Below, piece after piece: positions 41,358-49,976 of a DNA stretch of 64,000 nucleotides (positions are counted from its first letter, which is position 1; each line of letters starts with the position of its first letter). Position numbers and translations under genes: made by a program. The notes under the pieces are model-generated. The model made no database searches. It saw only the letters and a list, made by a program, of their open reading frames with translations, and was not told the origin of the DNA. This stretch comes from Paenibacillus sp. NFR01 (GTDB taxonomy: Bacteria; Bacillota; Bacilli; Paenibacillales; Paenibacillaceae). The stretch covers positions 1,457,309-1,521,308 of the forward strand of contig NZ_FOIK01000001.1 in assembly GCF_900111565.1 (NCBI RefSeq). The letters are read 5' to 3'.

Positions 41358-41834
41358 CTATTCTTTAATCAGGTCGACAAATTGAGCTCCGGTAATCTCC
41401 GCGAGCGGCTCCGGCGCCAGCTCCATTTGCATGCCGATTTTGCCGGCGCTGACCGCCATTAACGGCAGCAGTACGGCATCCTCGTGAATAAAGGTCGGGT
41501 ACAGCTTTTTCATGCCCACCGGAGAGCAGCCGCCGCGGACATACCCGGTCCACTTCAGCAGTTCCTTCATCGGCAGCATTTCGACTTTTTTCTCTCCGGC
41601 GGCTTTGGCCGCCTTTTTCAAATCCAGCTCCTCGCCCACCGGAATGACAAAGACGTACAGATTGTTCCCGCTATGGGCCACCAGGGTCTTGAAGACCTGC
41701 TCCGCCGGACGCCCTACCTTCTCCGCAACCGCCGTTCCGTGAACCTGGCCGTCTTCGTTGTCGTAAAGGAGAACTTCGTATCCGATGTTGCGGGTTTCGA
41801 GCAGCCGCAGGGCATTGGTTTTGCTGACTTGCAT
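41358..41834 (-). CDS. ybaK: Cys-tRNA(Pro)/Cys-tRNA(Cys) deacylase YbaK
   Basis: 158 residues from ATG at 41834; an in-frame TTG at 41846 is an alternative, and the ribosome binding site (AAAGG) does not decide. The YbaK/EbsC editing fold is shown by KTNALRLLE, GTAVAEKVGRPAEQVFKTLVA, the catalytic-pocket lysine region, and the substrate loop YVRGGCSPVGMKK near residue 100. It removes cysteine wrongly attached to tRNA-Pro. Monocistronic or read from the small membrane gene upstream. Confidence 0.92.
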   Translation of the reverse strand: MQVSKTNALRLLETRNIGYEVLLYDNEDGQVHGTAVAEKVGRPAEQVFKTLVAHSGNNLYVFVIPVGEELDLKKAAKAAGEKKVEMLPMKELLKWTGYVRGGCSPVGMKKLYPTFIHEDAVLLPLMAVSAGKIGMQMELAPEPLAEITGAQFVDLIKE

Positions 41835-41864
41835 CTTTCTTCTCAACTGCCTTTCAACTTGGCG

Positions 41865-41996
41865 TTACTGCGGATTTCTGCGGATGTTGTTACAGACAAG
41901 CGCCGCTAGCTGCACCGCAAATATCAATAAAAAGTGCATGATGATCCAGCCCATTATGATCAGCCCGGTGACCGGCAGGGGCGTTTCTCCCGGCAT
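41865..41996 (-). CDS. 43-residue membrane protein coupled to the stalk-domain gene
   Basis: An ATG at 41996 overlaps the TAA of the preceding gene by one base (TAATG), the classic arrangement for translational coupling. The 43 residues start MPGETPLPVTG and then form one long hydrophobic helix (LIIMGWIIMHFLLIFAVQLA) before a polar NNIRRNPQ end. It is a single-pass membrane peptide with no family I recognise. It may anchor or partner the secreted stalk-domain protein encoded just before it. Confidence 0.62.
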   Translation of the reverse strand: MPGETPLPVTGLIIMGWIIMHFLLIFAVQLAALVCNNIRRNPQ

Positions 41997-43087
41997 TATT
42001 CGCCGCTTCCCAGCAGCTTAACCCGTACCCGCTCATCGGCCAGCCGATCCAGCGGATCTTTGGCGTCCAGAACAAGATGATCTGAAATAATGATCAACCC
42101 TTGCCGGTAATACATTTGTTTGCCGAACAGCTCCATTGCCGTCCGCAGCGCAACGTAGGTCCGCCCGTTCCGGGTTAAGGCGGCCGGAATCACTTTCTTT
42201 TGTTTATTGTAGGATACTGTAACCTGTTTGGTTGCCGCATTCCACGACACCGCCGCCCCGAAGCGCTCGGCGACGAATTTCAGGGGGACGAGCGTCCGGC
42301 CGTTCCGAACAAGCGGCGTAATGGTGGAATTGGCGGCATCGATCGAAACCCGGCTGCCTTTCACCAGCGCCTGCGGATAACCGACAGACAGCACCACGGA
42401 ATCCTTAATGATGTCACCCGCAAGCAGAGCAGCCTCGGTTTGTTCGGCGCCGTTCTGGCAAGAGTAGTCCTTGTACAAAGCCATATAATCGGTAATGATG
42501 TCGACCGCTTCCTGCCGCATATCCTTCGTTAACGTGGCATCCGCCAATACCAGTCCGGTAAGCGCCCAGCTGCAGTCCATGTTGACCTGCGAGGCGGCCA
42601 GCGCTTGGATAAGCGCAGCGGTAAGGCTGCCGGGCAGCTCCTTCGCTGCCTCCGTAATCAGACTGATGTCCGGCTCCAGGTAATGATCCAGCACCTGCAG
42701 GTACCCGATGACAAACAGCTCCGCCGGCGCAAGCGCGGACTTGTCCAGCGCACTTACGTTTTTGCCGTACGCCAGCCGTGCGTATTCATTGGCTTGATCG
42801 CGCTCCGACCAGCCGATGTCCGACGCGTACAGGGCGTTGACCGCCGCTGCCTTCTGATCGAGCGGAGTGTCCTTGGATTTCAGGAAATCGACCACGCCGG
42901 AGGTCAGACCGTTGTCAGCCGCCTCCGCCACCTGCTGCACATCCAGATATGCAGCGTAAAACGCCGTTGACGTAACCGGCGAATCGGCATGCACGACGGC
43001 GGCTGTCCCTCCCGTGAGCCATCCGGCCGCGATCAGGACCACGCCCAGCAGCATCTTTGCAAAACGTGATTTCAGCAAATAAGTCAT
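41996..43087 (-). CDS. secreted copper-amine-oxidase-N (stalk) domain protein
   Basis: 363 residues from ATG at 43087 (GGGGGAGGAG upstream). A signal peptide (FAKMLLGVVLIAAGWLTGGTAAVVHA) is followed by a helical N-terminal region of about 190 residues without a known domain. The C-terminal 130 residues are a stalk domain: ISIDAANSTITPLVRNGRTLVPLKFVAERFGAAVSWNAATKQVTV. Such domains are common in Paenibacillus exported proteins and are thought to serve binding or cell-wall attachment. Two cysteines (CSW, YSCQ) may bond. It is coupled to the 43-residue membrane protein. Confidence 0.85.
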   Translation of the reverse strand: MTYLLKSRFAKMLLGVVLIAAGWLTGGTAAVVHADSPVTSTAFYAAYLDVQQVAEAADNGLTSGVVDFLKSKDTPLDQKAAAVNALYASDIGWSERDQANEYARLAYGKNVSALDKSALAPAELFVIGYLQVLDHYLEPDISLITEAAKELPGSLTAALIQALAASQVNMDCSWALTGLVLADATLTKDMRQEAVDIITDYMALYKDYSCQNGAEQTEAALLAGDIIKDSVVLSVGYPQALVKGSRVSIDAANSTITPLVRNGRTLVPLKFVAERFGAAVSWNAATKQVTVSYNKQKKVIPAALTRNGRTYVALRTAMELFGKQMYYRQGLIIISDHLVLDAKDPLDRLADERVRVKLLGSGE

Positions 43088-43174
43088 ATACGCTCCTCCC
43101 CCAAAACGATATAGGTTGCTAAAAATACATACTCCTGACAGCGGCAAACGTTTCGTCGCCAAGGCGGTAATTTT

Positions 43175-43729
43175 CTAATTTATGCCATAGTAAATGATCA
43201 TCCCCAGGACGGCCGTCTCCTCCCCGGGATTGACGTATTGATGCCGCGTATTCGACTTGAAGCGGATGGAATCCCCGGCCGCCAGCTCGTAATCCGTGTC
43301 GCCGATTCTCAGGTTCAGACGGCCGGAATACAGCGTGATATACTCCTCCGTCCCCGGCAAATGCGCCTCCGAGGCACGGCTGCCCCCCGGCAAAATTTCG
43401 ATGTGGTAAGTTTCAAAACGCCGCTCTTCCTCATACGTGAACACCGGATAATTCATGAACCGTCCTTCATCTTCAAGCAGCGGCCGGATGTCGGTTTGGC
43501 GCGTCACCTCCACGTCTCCGCCTTTGCGGTCGAGCAGGGAAGTGAAGGACACCTTGAGCCCATTCGCGATTTTCCAAAGCACGGTAATCGTCGGGTTGAC
43601 CTCGCCGCGTTCAATTTGGCCCAGCATGCTTTTACTGACGCCGGTTAACTTCGCCACCTGATCAAGGCTAAGCTTCTTACGCTCCCTTGCCAGCTTCAAA
43701 TTCTGGGCAACGATTTCATTCACGTCCAT
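43175..43729 (-). CDS. XRE-family regulator with C-terminal cupin
   Basis: 184 residues from ATG at 43729 (MDVNEIVAQNLKLARERK). The helix-turn-helix is KKLSLDQVAKLTGVSKSMLGQIERGEVNPTITVLWKIANGL; a cupin barrel follows (YHIEILPGGSRASEAHLPGTEEYITLYSGRL...GDSIRFKSNTRHQYVNPG). Cupin-bearing XRE proteins respond to small molecules bound in the barrel. It is divergent from a LysE-type exporter gene, and the region between holds repeated GTGCA half-sites, so it likely controls that exporter. Confidence 0.9.
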   Translation of the reverse strand: MDVNEIVAQNLKLARERKKLSLDQVAKLTGVSKSMLGQIERGEVNPTITVLWKIANGLKVSFTSLLDRKGGDVEVTRQTDIRPLLEDEGRFMNYPVFTYEEERRFETYHIEILPGGSRASEAHLPGTEEYITLYSGRLNLRIGDTDYELAAGDSIRFKSNTRHQYVNPGEETAVLGMIIYYGIN

Positions 43730-43761
43730 ATCCAAACCCCCAAAAAAGAGATTGACTAATA

Positions 43762-43826
43762 TACTGCACGAATATATCATGATAGTGCACAAACGAAACA
43801 CTGCACAACTTGTGCGATATAGTGCC
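43762..43826. promoter_or_regulatory. clustered GTGCA half-sites, likely operator of the XRE-cupin regulator
   Basis: ACTGCAC (43762), AGTGCAC (43784), ACTGCAC (43800), TTGTGCG (43810) and AGTGC (43821) are packed into 65 bases between the divergent regulator and exporter genes. The regular repetition suggests cooperative repressor binding. Confidence 0.55.
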
Positions 43827-43854
43827 TATTATACATGTTTTGGGGGAGATTACC

Positions 43855-44439
43855 ATGTTCAATGTACAGGCATTTTTGGCGTACATCTTTATCACGGCCT
43901 ATACGCCCGGTCCGAACAACATTATGTCCATGTCCCATTCCGGCAAATACGGCCTGCGCCGCGCCATCCTGTTCAATCTGGGCATTCTGGCCGGTTTTTC
44001 GGTAATGATGTGCCTGTGCACGCTATTCTCAGCCACCCTGCTAATGGTTCTCCCCGCGCTTAAGCCCGTCATGCTGGTCATTGGCGCCGGATACATCGTA
44101 CGGATGGCCTGGAAAACGCTGCGCAGCGGCTCTCTGGTCGACCCTGGCACAGACAATGGAGCCCCCGCCTTCGGATCTGGCATGGCCCTGCAGTTCGTCA
44201 ATCCGAAAACGATCCTTTACGGGATCACTTCCATGTCCTCTTACATTCTACCCCATTTCGCTTCCATTCCCGTGGTGCTTGCGTTTGCGCTGCTGCTCGC
44301 CTTTATCGGCTTTACCGGTTCGCTGTGCTGGGCCTTCTTCGGCGCTGCATTCCGTAACCTTTTCAACCGATACGCCTCCGCCGTCAACGCGGTGATGGCC
44401 GTCATGCTGCTGTATTGCGCGGCGTCGCTTTTCCTGTAA
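43855..44439 (+). CDS. LysE/RhtB-family exporter
   Basis: 194 residues from ATG at 43855, with GGGGGAGA upstream. Six hydrophobic segments and the family's N-terminal motif ITAYTPGPNNIMSMSHSGKYGLRRA are present, as is the GSGMALQFVNPKTILYGI loop. LysE-type proteins export amino acids or related metabolites. The divergent XRE-cupin regulator and the operator-like repeats make a substrate-induced efflux module likely; the substrate is not evident. Confidence 0.9.
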   Translation: MFNVQAFLAYIFITAYTPGPNNIMSMSHSGKYGLRRAILFNLGILAGFSVMMCLCTLFSATLLMVLPALKPVMLVIGAGYIVRMAWKTLRSGSLVDPGTDNGAPAFGSGMALQFVNPKTILYGITSMSSYILPHFASIPVVLAFALLLAFIGFTGSLCWAFFGAAFRNLFNRYASAVNAVMAVMLLYCAASLFL

Positions 44440-44441
44440 TC

Positions 44442-44465
44442 AAAAAAGCCGGCTGATCAGCCGGC
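44442..44465 (-). terminator. terminator overlapping the exporter stop codon
   Basis: GCCGGCT/AGCCGGC stem with a 4-base loop that contains the TGA of the minus-strand ABC gene, followed by six T residues on the minus strand. Confidence 0.85.
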
Positions 44466-46196
44466 ATCAAATTGGCTGTTATACAGCCGGGCGTAATATC
44501 CGCCGCGTTTCAGCAGCTCTTCATGCGTGCCGTTCTCCACGATATCCCCGTCTTTCATGAACAGGATGAGATCGGCTCCCCGGATCGTCGACAGGCGGTG
44601 GGCAATGACAAAGCTCGTGCGGCCGGCGATCATCGCCAGGAATGCTTTCTGGATACGGATTTCGGTCAAAGTATCGATGCTGCTGGTCGCTTCATCCAGA
44701 ATCAGCATCGGCGGATCGACCAGCATCACGCGGGCAATCGTCAGCAGCTGCCGCTGGCCCTGGGACAGGTTGTCGCCCGCACCGGCAATCACCGTGTCAT
44801 AGCCTTCCGGCAGCCGTTTGATGAAGCTGTGCGCGTTGGCCGCTTTGGCGGCGGCAATCACCTCTTCCTCCGTGGCATCCGGCTTGCCGTAGGCGATATT
44901 GTCGCGGATCGTCCCCCCGAACAGCCAGGTCTCCTGGAGCACCATGCCGAAGCTGCGGCGCAGGCTGTCGCGGGTCATGTCCTTGATGTTCACCCCATGG
45001 ATGCGGATCTCTCCGCTGTCCACGTCGTAGAACCGCATAAGCAGGTTGACCAGCGTCGTTTTGCCCGCCCCGGTCTGGCCGACGATGGCCACCCGGGTTC
45101 CCGGCTTCACTTCCAAGCTGAAATTCCGGATCAGCGGCCGCTCCGGCGTATAAGCGAAGCTTACCTTATCGAACACCACGGTGCCCTGCTCCAAGCCGAG
45201 CACGTGAGCATCCGGCGCATCCGGCGTTTCCTCGGGCAGGTCGAGGATCGCGAAGATCCGCTGCCCCGATGCAGTCGCCGACTGCAGCTGCGTAAGCACG
45301 CCGGTAATTTCGTTGAACGGTTTGGCGAACAGATTGGCGAAGATCAGAAAGCTGGACAGATCGCCGACGGAAAAATGTCCCCCGATAACCAGCGCGCTCC
45401 CGATGACCGCAATGACGGAGAAGGTGATGTTGTTCACCAGGCGGGTCGTCGGATTCGCCAGCGAACCGTAAAACTGCGATTTCATCCCCGTGCGGTAGAG
45501 TGTATCGTTATGCGCCTGAAATTCGGCGAAAGCCCGCTCTTCGTACAGGAAGGCCTGCACGATCCGCTGCCCGCCGATCATTTCTTCGGCATACCCGTTC
45601 AAGCCGCCCAGCACTTTTGCCTGCTCGCGGAAGGTCTGCTGGGAACGTGTCGTAATAAACCGCGCCACATAATAAGCCGCCGGCGCGGACAGCAGTACGA
45701 CCAGCGTCATTGCCGGACTGATGTACAACATCAGGACGATTGCGCCGGCTATCGTGACTACGCCGGTCAGCAGCGTATTGAAGCCCTGCAACAGGCCGTC
45801 GGATACGGCGTCCATGTCGTTGACGAAGCGGCTGATGCTGTCGCCCTGCGAATGGTTGTCGTGGTATTTCAGCGGCAGGCGGTCCAGCTTGCCGAACAAC
45901 GATTCGCGCAGCGAAAAGACCGTTTTGTAGGCGATCTGGTTGGTGTAATACGTCAGCAGCCAGCCGAACAGGCTGCCCACGGCATACACCGCCCCAAGGA
46001 TCAGCAGCAGCGTCCACAACGTATCGAAGTCGACGCGCCCCGCGCCCACCATCTGGTCGATGCCTTTCCCGATCAGCAGCGGACCCGCGAGGCTCGCGGC
46101 TACGCTAAGCAGCGCGGCGACCGCCGCCGTCCAGGCCAACTTCCGGTACCGCTTGGCAAAGCCGAGAATCCGGCTCCAGGTTTGAGTTGTACTCAT
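44457..46196 (-). CDS. heterodimeric ABC exporter, subunit B
   Basis: 579 residues from ATG at 46196, 6 bases after GAGGAGGTG. Six membrane helices with the YHDNHSQGDSISRFVNDMDAVSDGL coupling segment precede the ATPase: Walker A GQTGAGKTT, signature LSQGQRQL, Walker B MLILDEATSSID with the catalytic glutamate. The start overlaps the stop of the upstream exporter gene by 4 bases (ATGA). Together the two form a TmrAB/BmrCD-like heterodimer; the substrate (drug, peptide or lipid) is unknown. Confidence 0.92.
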   Translation of the reverse strand: MSTTQTWSRILGFAKRYRKLAWTAAVAALLSVAASLAGPLLIGKGIDQMVGAGRVDFDTLWTLLLILGAVYAVGSLFGWLLTYYTNQIAYKTVFSLRESLFGKLDRLPLKYHDNHSQGDSISRFVNDMDAVSDGLLQGFNTLLTGVVTIAGAIVLMLYISPAMTLVVLLSAPAAYYVARFITTRSQQTFREQAKVLGGLNGYAEEMIGGQRIVQAFLYEERAFAEFQAHNDTLYRTGMKSQFYGSLANPTTRLVNNITFSVIAVIGSALVIGGHFSVGDLSSFLIFANLFAKPFNEITGVLTQLQSATASGQRIFAILDLPEETPDAPDAHVLGLEQGTVVFDKVSFAYTPERPLIRNFSLEVKPGTRVAIVGQTGAGKTTLVNLLMRFYDVDSGEIRIHGVNIKDMTRDSLRRSFGMVLQETWLFGGTIRDNIAYGKPDATEEEVIAAAKAANAHSFIKRLPEGYDTVIAGAGDNLSQGQRQLLTIARVMLVDPPMLILDEATSSIDTLTEIRIQKAFLAMIAGRTSFVIAHRLSTIRGADLILFMKDGDIVENGTHEELLKRGGYYARLYNSQFDAG

Positions 46197-47959
46197 CGCT
46201 GCACCTCCTCTAAGGGCAGCTGGGACTCGCAAATGTCCCGGTAGGCCTGGCAATCCCGCAGCAGCTCATCATGGCTGCCGATCCCGGCCATCCGGCCATC
46301 GTCCATGACGATGATCCGGTCGGCCTGCCGCACGGTGCTGACCCGCTGCGAGACTAGCAGCACGGTCAGCTCGCGGCTGTAGTCGCGCAGCGCCTTGCGC
46401 AGGGCGGCATCGGTGGCGAAGTCGAGCGCGCTCGAGGCGTCGTCCAGGATGAGGATCGGCGGGCGCAGCGCCAGCGCGCGGGCGATGGTCAGGCGCTGCT
46501 TCTGGCCGCCGGACAGATTCTGCCCGCCCCGTGCCACCGGCGTCGCCAAGCCTTCCGGCAGCTTGGCGATAAATTCCGCCGCCTGTGCCGCTTCGGCGGC
46601 GGCGGCAATCTCTTCGTCCGTCGCCTCCGGCCGGCCGAAGCGGATGTTGTCGGCGATGCTGCCGGTGAACAGCAGCGCTTTCTGCGGCACGACGCCGATC
46701 TTGCGCCGCAGCTCCTCCAGGCGCAAGTCCCTGACGTCTACGCCGTCCACCTCGACGCTGCCCTCCGTGGCATCGTAGAAGCGCGGGATCAGATTGGCAA
46801 ACGTCGTTTTGCCCGATCCGGTGCTGCCGATGACGCCGACGGTTTCCCCGCGGCGGATGGAGACCGACACATCCTGCAGCGCCAGCTCGCCGGTTGCACT
46901 GTATCCGAAGGAGACATGCTTGAAGGCGATAACCGGAACATCGGCGCTGCCCGCCTGCGCCTGCACATTTACACGGCAGTCCGCCGCGCCGGCTGCTCCG
47001 GTTGAATCCGTAATCGAGGATTCCACAGTTAGCAGCTCATTGACCCGCGAAGCCGACGAGGACGCTTTGGTAAAAATAATGACCAGATTGGAGACCACGA
47101 TCAGCGCAAGCAGAATCTGTGTCACGTAATTGATGAAGGCGATGATCTCGCCCTGCGACAAATGCCCTTGGTCGATACGGATGCCGCCCGCCCACAGAAT
47201 GGCGATAATCGCCGCGTTGACGACCAGCGTAGTCAGCGGGCCGAGCAGCGCGGAGATCCGGCCGACGCGGATGGCGGTAACCGTCAGATCATCCGACGCT
47301 TCGCGGAAGCGGCGCTGCTCCCTGCGGCTTTCGGCAAAGGCGCGAATGACGCGCAGGCCGGATAAATTTTCGCTCAGCACCTTGCCGAGGCGGTCCAGCT
47401 TCCGCTGATAGCTACGGTAAAGCGGGGCGCTTTTCACGATAATCAAGTACAAAATAATGCCGAACACCGGCGTGGCCGCCAGCAGGATCAGCGCCAGCCG
47501 GAAGTCGAGAATGAGCGACATGATGATTGCGCCGATGCAAATGAACGGCGCGCGGATCACGAGGCGAATCAGCATCGCGACGGCAAGCTGAAGCTGGTTG
47601 ACGTCGTTCGTCAGCCGGTTGACCAGGGAAGGCGTGCCGAACGTATCGACCTCGGCGTAGGACAACCCGGAAATATGCCGGAACAGCTTGTTGCGCAGCA
47701 GCGTGCCGAAGCCCTGTGACGCGCGGGCGGCGTAATACTGGCAAACCATCGAGGCGCCGAAGCCAAGCAGCGACATGAGGATCATCAGCCCGCCCATGCG
47801 GTACACGTATCCGCTGTCGCGTTCACCGATGCCGTGGTTAACGATCAGCGCGACGATGGTCGGCAGCAGCAGCTCCAGAATTGCCTCCAGCAGTTTGAAG
47901 ATCGGCCCGAGAATGACCTCTTTTTTGTAGGGCCTTAAGTAAACGGCAAGTTTAAACAC
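46193..47959 (-). CDS. heterodimeric ABC exporter, subunit A
   Basis: 588 residues from GTG at 47959, 9 bases after AAGGTGA; a TTG at 47965 is too close to that site. Starts (M)FKLAVYLRPYKKEVILGPIFKL, typical of this half. Walker A GSTGSGKTT, signature LSGGQKQR and Walker B ILILDDASSALD, where the catalytic glutamate is replaced by aspartate, and H-loop position reads LVSQRVST with Gln instead of His. These are marks of the degenerate ATP site. A Cys/Ala/Gly-rich insert lies between the domains. The divergent LysR gene may be its regulator. Confidence 0.92.
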   Translation of the reverse strand: MFKLAVYLRPYKKEVILGPIFKLLEAILELLLPTIVALIVNHGIGERDSGYVYRMGGLMILMSLLGFGASMVCQYYAARASQGFGTLLRNKLFRHISGLSYAEVDTFGTPSLVNRLTNDVNQLQLAVAMLIRLVIRAPFICIGAIIMSLILDFRLALILLAATPVFGIILYLIIVKSAPLYRSYQRKLDRLGKVLSENLSGLRVIRAFAESRREQRRFREASDDLTVTAIRVGRISALLGPLTTLVVNAAIIAILWAGGIRIDQGHLSQGEIIAFINYVTQILLALIVVSNLVIIFTKASSSASRVNELLTVESSITDSTGAAGAADCRVNVQAQAGSADVPVIAFKHVSFGYSATGELALQDVSVSIRRGETVGVIGSTGSGKTTFANLIPRFYDATEGSVEVDGVDVRDLRLEELRRKIGVVPQKALLFTGSIADNIRFGRPEATDEEIAAAAEAAQAAEFIAKLPEGLATPVARGGQNLSGGQKQRLTIARALALRPPILILDDASSALDFATDAALRKALRDYSRELTVLLVSQRVSTVRQADRIIVMDDGRMAGIGSHDELLRDCQAYRDICESQLPLEEVQR

Positions 47960-48106
47960 AATCAAATCACCTTACCTCTGGAAGAATGGTTCACCGTTCT
48001 TGAATTAAACCCGCTTTGATTATGTCATATCTGTTATCATATTAATAATATTGGTTTCATATCCGTTCCATACGAGATGGATATATCAAATCAGGAGGAT
48101 CATCGA

Positions 48107-48988
48107 ATGGACATTCGCCAGTTAAAATATTTTTTGGCCATTGCCGAGGAAGGCCAGATCACCTCGGCGGCGCGTAGGCTGCAGATGGCCCAGCCGCCGC
48201 TTAGCCAGCAGCTAAAGCTGCTGGAGGAGGAGCTTGGCGTCAAGCTTGTCGAGCGCGGCCCGCGCAGCATCCAGCTGACGGAAGCCGGCATGCTGCTCCG
48301 CGAAAGAGCGGAGCAGATCGTCGAGCTGACGGATTCCACCGCCCGCGAGCTCGGCGATTACGCGCGCGGGGTGCAGGGCACGCTTGCCATCGGCACCGTC
48401 TCGTCGTCGGCTGCTGCCCTTCTGCAGGACCGGCTGACGCTGTTTCACCAGCTGCATGCCGGCGTCAAATTCGAGCTGCATGAAGGCAACACCTTCCGCG
48501 TCATCGACCTGCTCCGCAAGGGCATCGTTGAAATCGGCATCATCCGCACGCCCTTCAGCGGCGCCAGCCTGGAATGCGTGTACACGCCCGCCGAGCCGAT
48601 GGTTGCCGCCATGACGGCGGAAGACGACTGGACCGGCGGCGGGGACTCCATAGACCTCAGCGAGCTGCAAGGCAAACCGCTGATCCTCTACCGCCGCTTC
48701 GAGCAGCTCGTCCGCGAGACCTGCCTGGAGCACGGCTTCGAGCCGGACGTCTTCTGCATGAACGACGATGCCCGCACGACCCTGCTCTGGGCCAACGCGG
48801 GCCTGGGCATCGGCATCCTGCCGAAATCGGCTTTCGGCCTGATGCGCAGCGACAATCTGCGCTGCAAAGAAATCCGGGCCGAATCGCTGCGCACCCGGGT
48901 CGCCGCCGTCTGGATGAAGGATAAATATTTGTCCGCGCTGGCGCAGAAATTCATCGAATGCTTCCGGGGCGAATCCTCCCGGGTGTAG
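48107..48988 (+). CDS. LysR-family transcriptional regulator
   Basis: 293 residues from ATG at 48107, with AGGAGG upstream. The helix-turn-helix is MDIRQLKYFLAIAEEGQITSAARRLQMAQPPLSQQLKLLEEELGVKLVER, and the effector domain shows FRVIDLLRKGIVEIGIIRTPF and WANAGLGIGILPKSA. The helix region resembles regulators of aromatic acid or small-molecule stress genes, but the effector is unknown. It is divergent from the ABC exporter pair, whose promoter lies in the 150-base gap. Confidence 0.92.
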   Translation: MDIRQLKYFLAIAEEGQITSAARRLQMAQPPLSQQLKLLEEELGVKLVERGPRSIQLTEAGMLLRERAEQIVELTDSTARELGDYARGVQGTLAIGTVSSSAAALLQDRLTLFHQLHAGVKFELHEGNTFRVIDLLRKGIVEIGIIRTPFSGASLECVYTPAEPMVAAMTAEDDWTGGGDSIDLSELQGKPLILYRRFEQLVRETCLEHGFEPDVFCMNDDARTTLLWANAGLGIGILPKSAFGLMRSDNLRCKEIRAESLRTRVAAVWMKDKYLSALAQKFIECFRGESSRV

Positions 48989-49040
48989 GCACCAGTCCCC
49001 GCTCTCCCGCATACACAGGTTATAAAGGGGGCGGGGATCC

Positions 49041-49901
49041 ATGGGCATCGACAACGCCGCTGACCGGCGTGCCATCTATCTTGCGGCGGTCTGTTCGCAG
49101 ACTTATGCGCAATACGCCGATCCGGACGGCCAATTTGTCGTTCCGCAAGGTTTTTCGGCAAGGCATGTCATTGAGGCCCGCTCCGCCGCCAACGTTCCGG
49201 AGCGGTTTGGCTTTGTGCTCGAATCCCCGCTGGAGGTGATCGTCGCTTTCCGGGGAACCGTTTCGGCCAACGACTGGCTCTCCGATATGATCGCTTCGCA
49301 GAAGCGTTTTAAATATGTCCGCGAGCCGGTGCTGACTCATCGCGGGTTCACGGATATATACAGCACGGCGCGGGAAGGCATCCTGGCCGCGGTCCGTAAG
49401 TTGCCGCCGGATAAAACGCTGTACGTCACCGGCCACAGCCTCGGGGCGGCGCTGGCGACGCTGTGCGCAGCCGATCTCGCGGAGCACACGGATTTTGCCC
49501 GCATCGTCGTGTATACCTTCGGATCGCCCCGGGTCGGCGACGATGCCTTTGCCAAATGGTTTGCCCGCTCGATTCCCGACAGCCGCCGCTATGCCAATCC
49601 GTTCGACATCGTCACCTTTGCCCCGCCCGCCGTTTACAAGCTGCCCAAACGGGACAAAACCTATTATTACAGGCATGTTAGAGCACTGGACTCTTTGCCG
49701 TTTCAGAACGGCGCCGTGGGCCTGAACCATGTCATCAGCAGCTATTTCGCCGCGCTTGCCAAGCTGGAGCCGGAGTATGCGGCGGCGCTGTGCCGGGATA
49801 ACCCCGGCTTTTGCCCGCTTCCCGCCGCATCGCCCTCCTACGAACCGCCGCCCGTGCAGACGGCCACCCGAATCTCTGTCCGGTTCGCGCCATATCCATA
49901 A
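49041..49901 (+). CDS. class 3 lipase-family protein
   Basis: 286 residues from ATG at 49041, with AAAGGGGGCGG upstream. The alpha/beta-hydrolase catalytic triad is Ser133 in GHSLGAALA, Asp189 in FDIVTFAPP, and His230 in LNHVISSYF. VAFRGTVSANDWLSDM and HRGFTDIY are the usual class 3 lipase landmarks. There is no signal peptide, so it is probably cytoplasmic or released by another route. A Pro-rich C-terminal tail follows the domain. Terminates at a bidirectional hairpin. Confidence 0.9.
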   Translation: MGIDNAADRRAIYLAAVCSQTYAQYADPDGQFVVPQGFSARHVIEARSAANVPERFGFVLESPLEVIVAFRGTVSANDWLSDMIASQKRFKYVREPVLTHRGFTDIYSTAREGILAAVRKLPPDKTLYVTGHSLGAALATLCAADLAEHTDFARIVVYTFGSPRVGDDAFAKWFARSIPDSRRYANPFDIVTFAPPAVYKLPKRDKTYYYRHVRALDSLPFQNGAVGLNHVISSYFAALAKLEPEYAAALCRDNPGFCPLPAASPSYEPPPVQTATRISVRFAPYP

Positions 49902-49910
49902 ATCCATGAC

Positions 49911-49948
49911 AAAAAGGCGCTGACCGATCGCTCTCGGACCAGCGCCTT
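49911..49948. terminator. bidirectional terminator
   Basis: AAGGCGCTG pairs with CAGCGCCTT with a further GGTCC-type inner pairing; A5 lies on the left. It separates the lipase and MOSC genes. Confidence 0.85.
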
Positions 49949-49976
49949 GCATTTTACCTCAACCATTCATGTCACG

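Noticed and set aside
44472-46244. Plus-strand open frame of 590 codons opposite an ABC exporter gene
   Set aside because: Antisense shadow of a well-supported ABC protein; composition is His/Arg/Gln-rich and lacks motifs.
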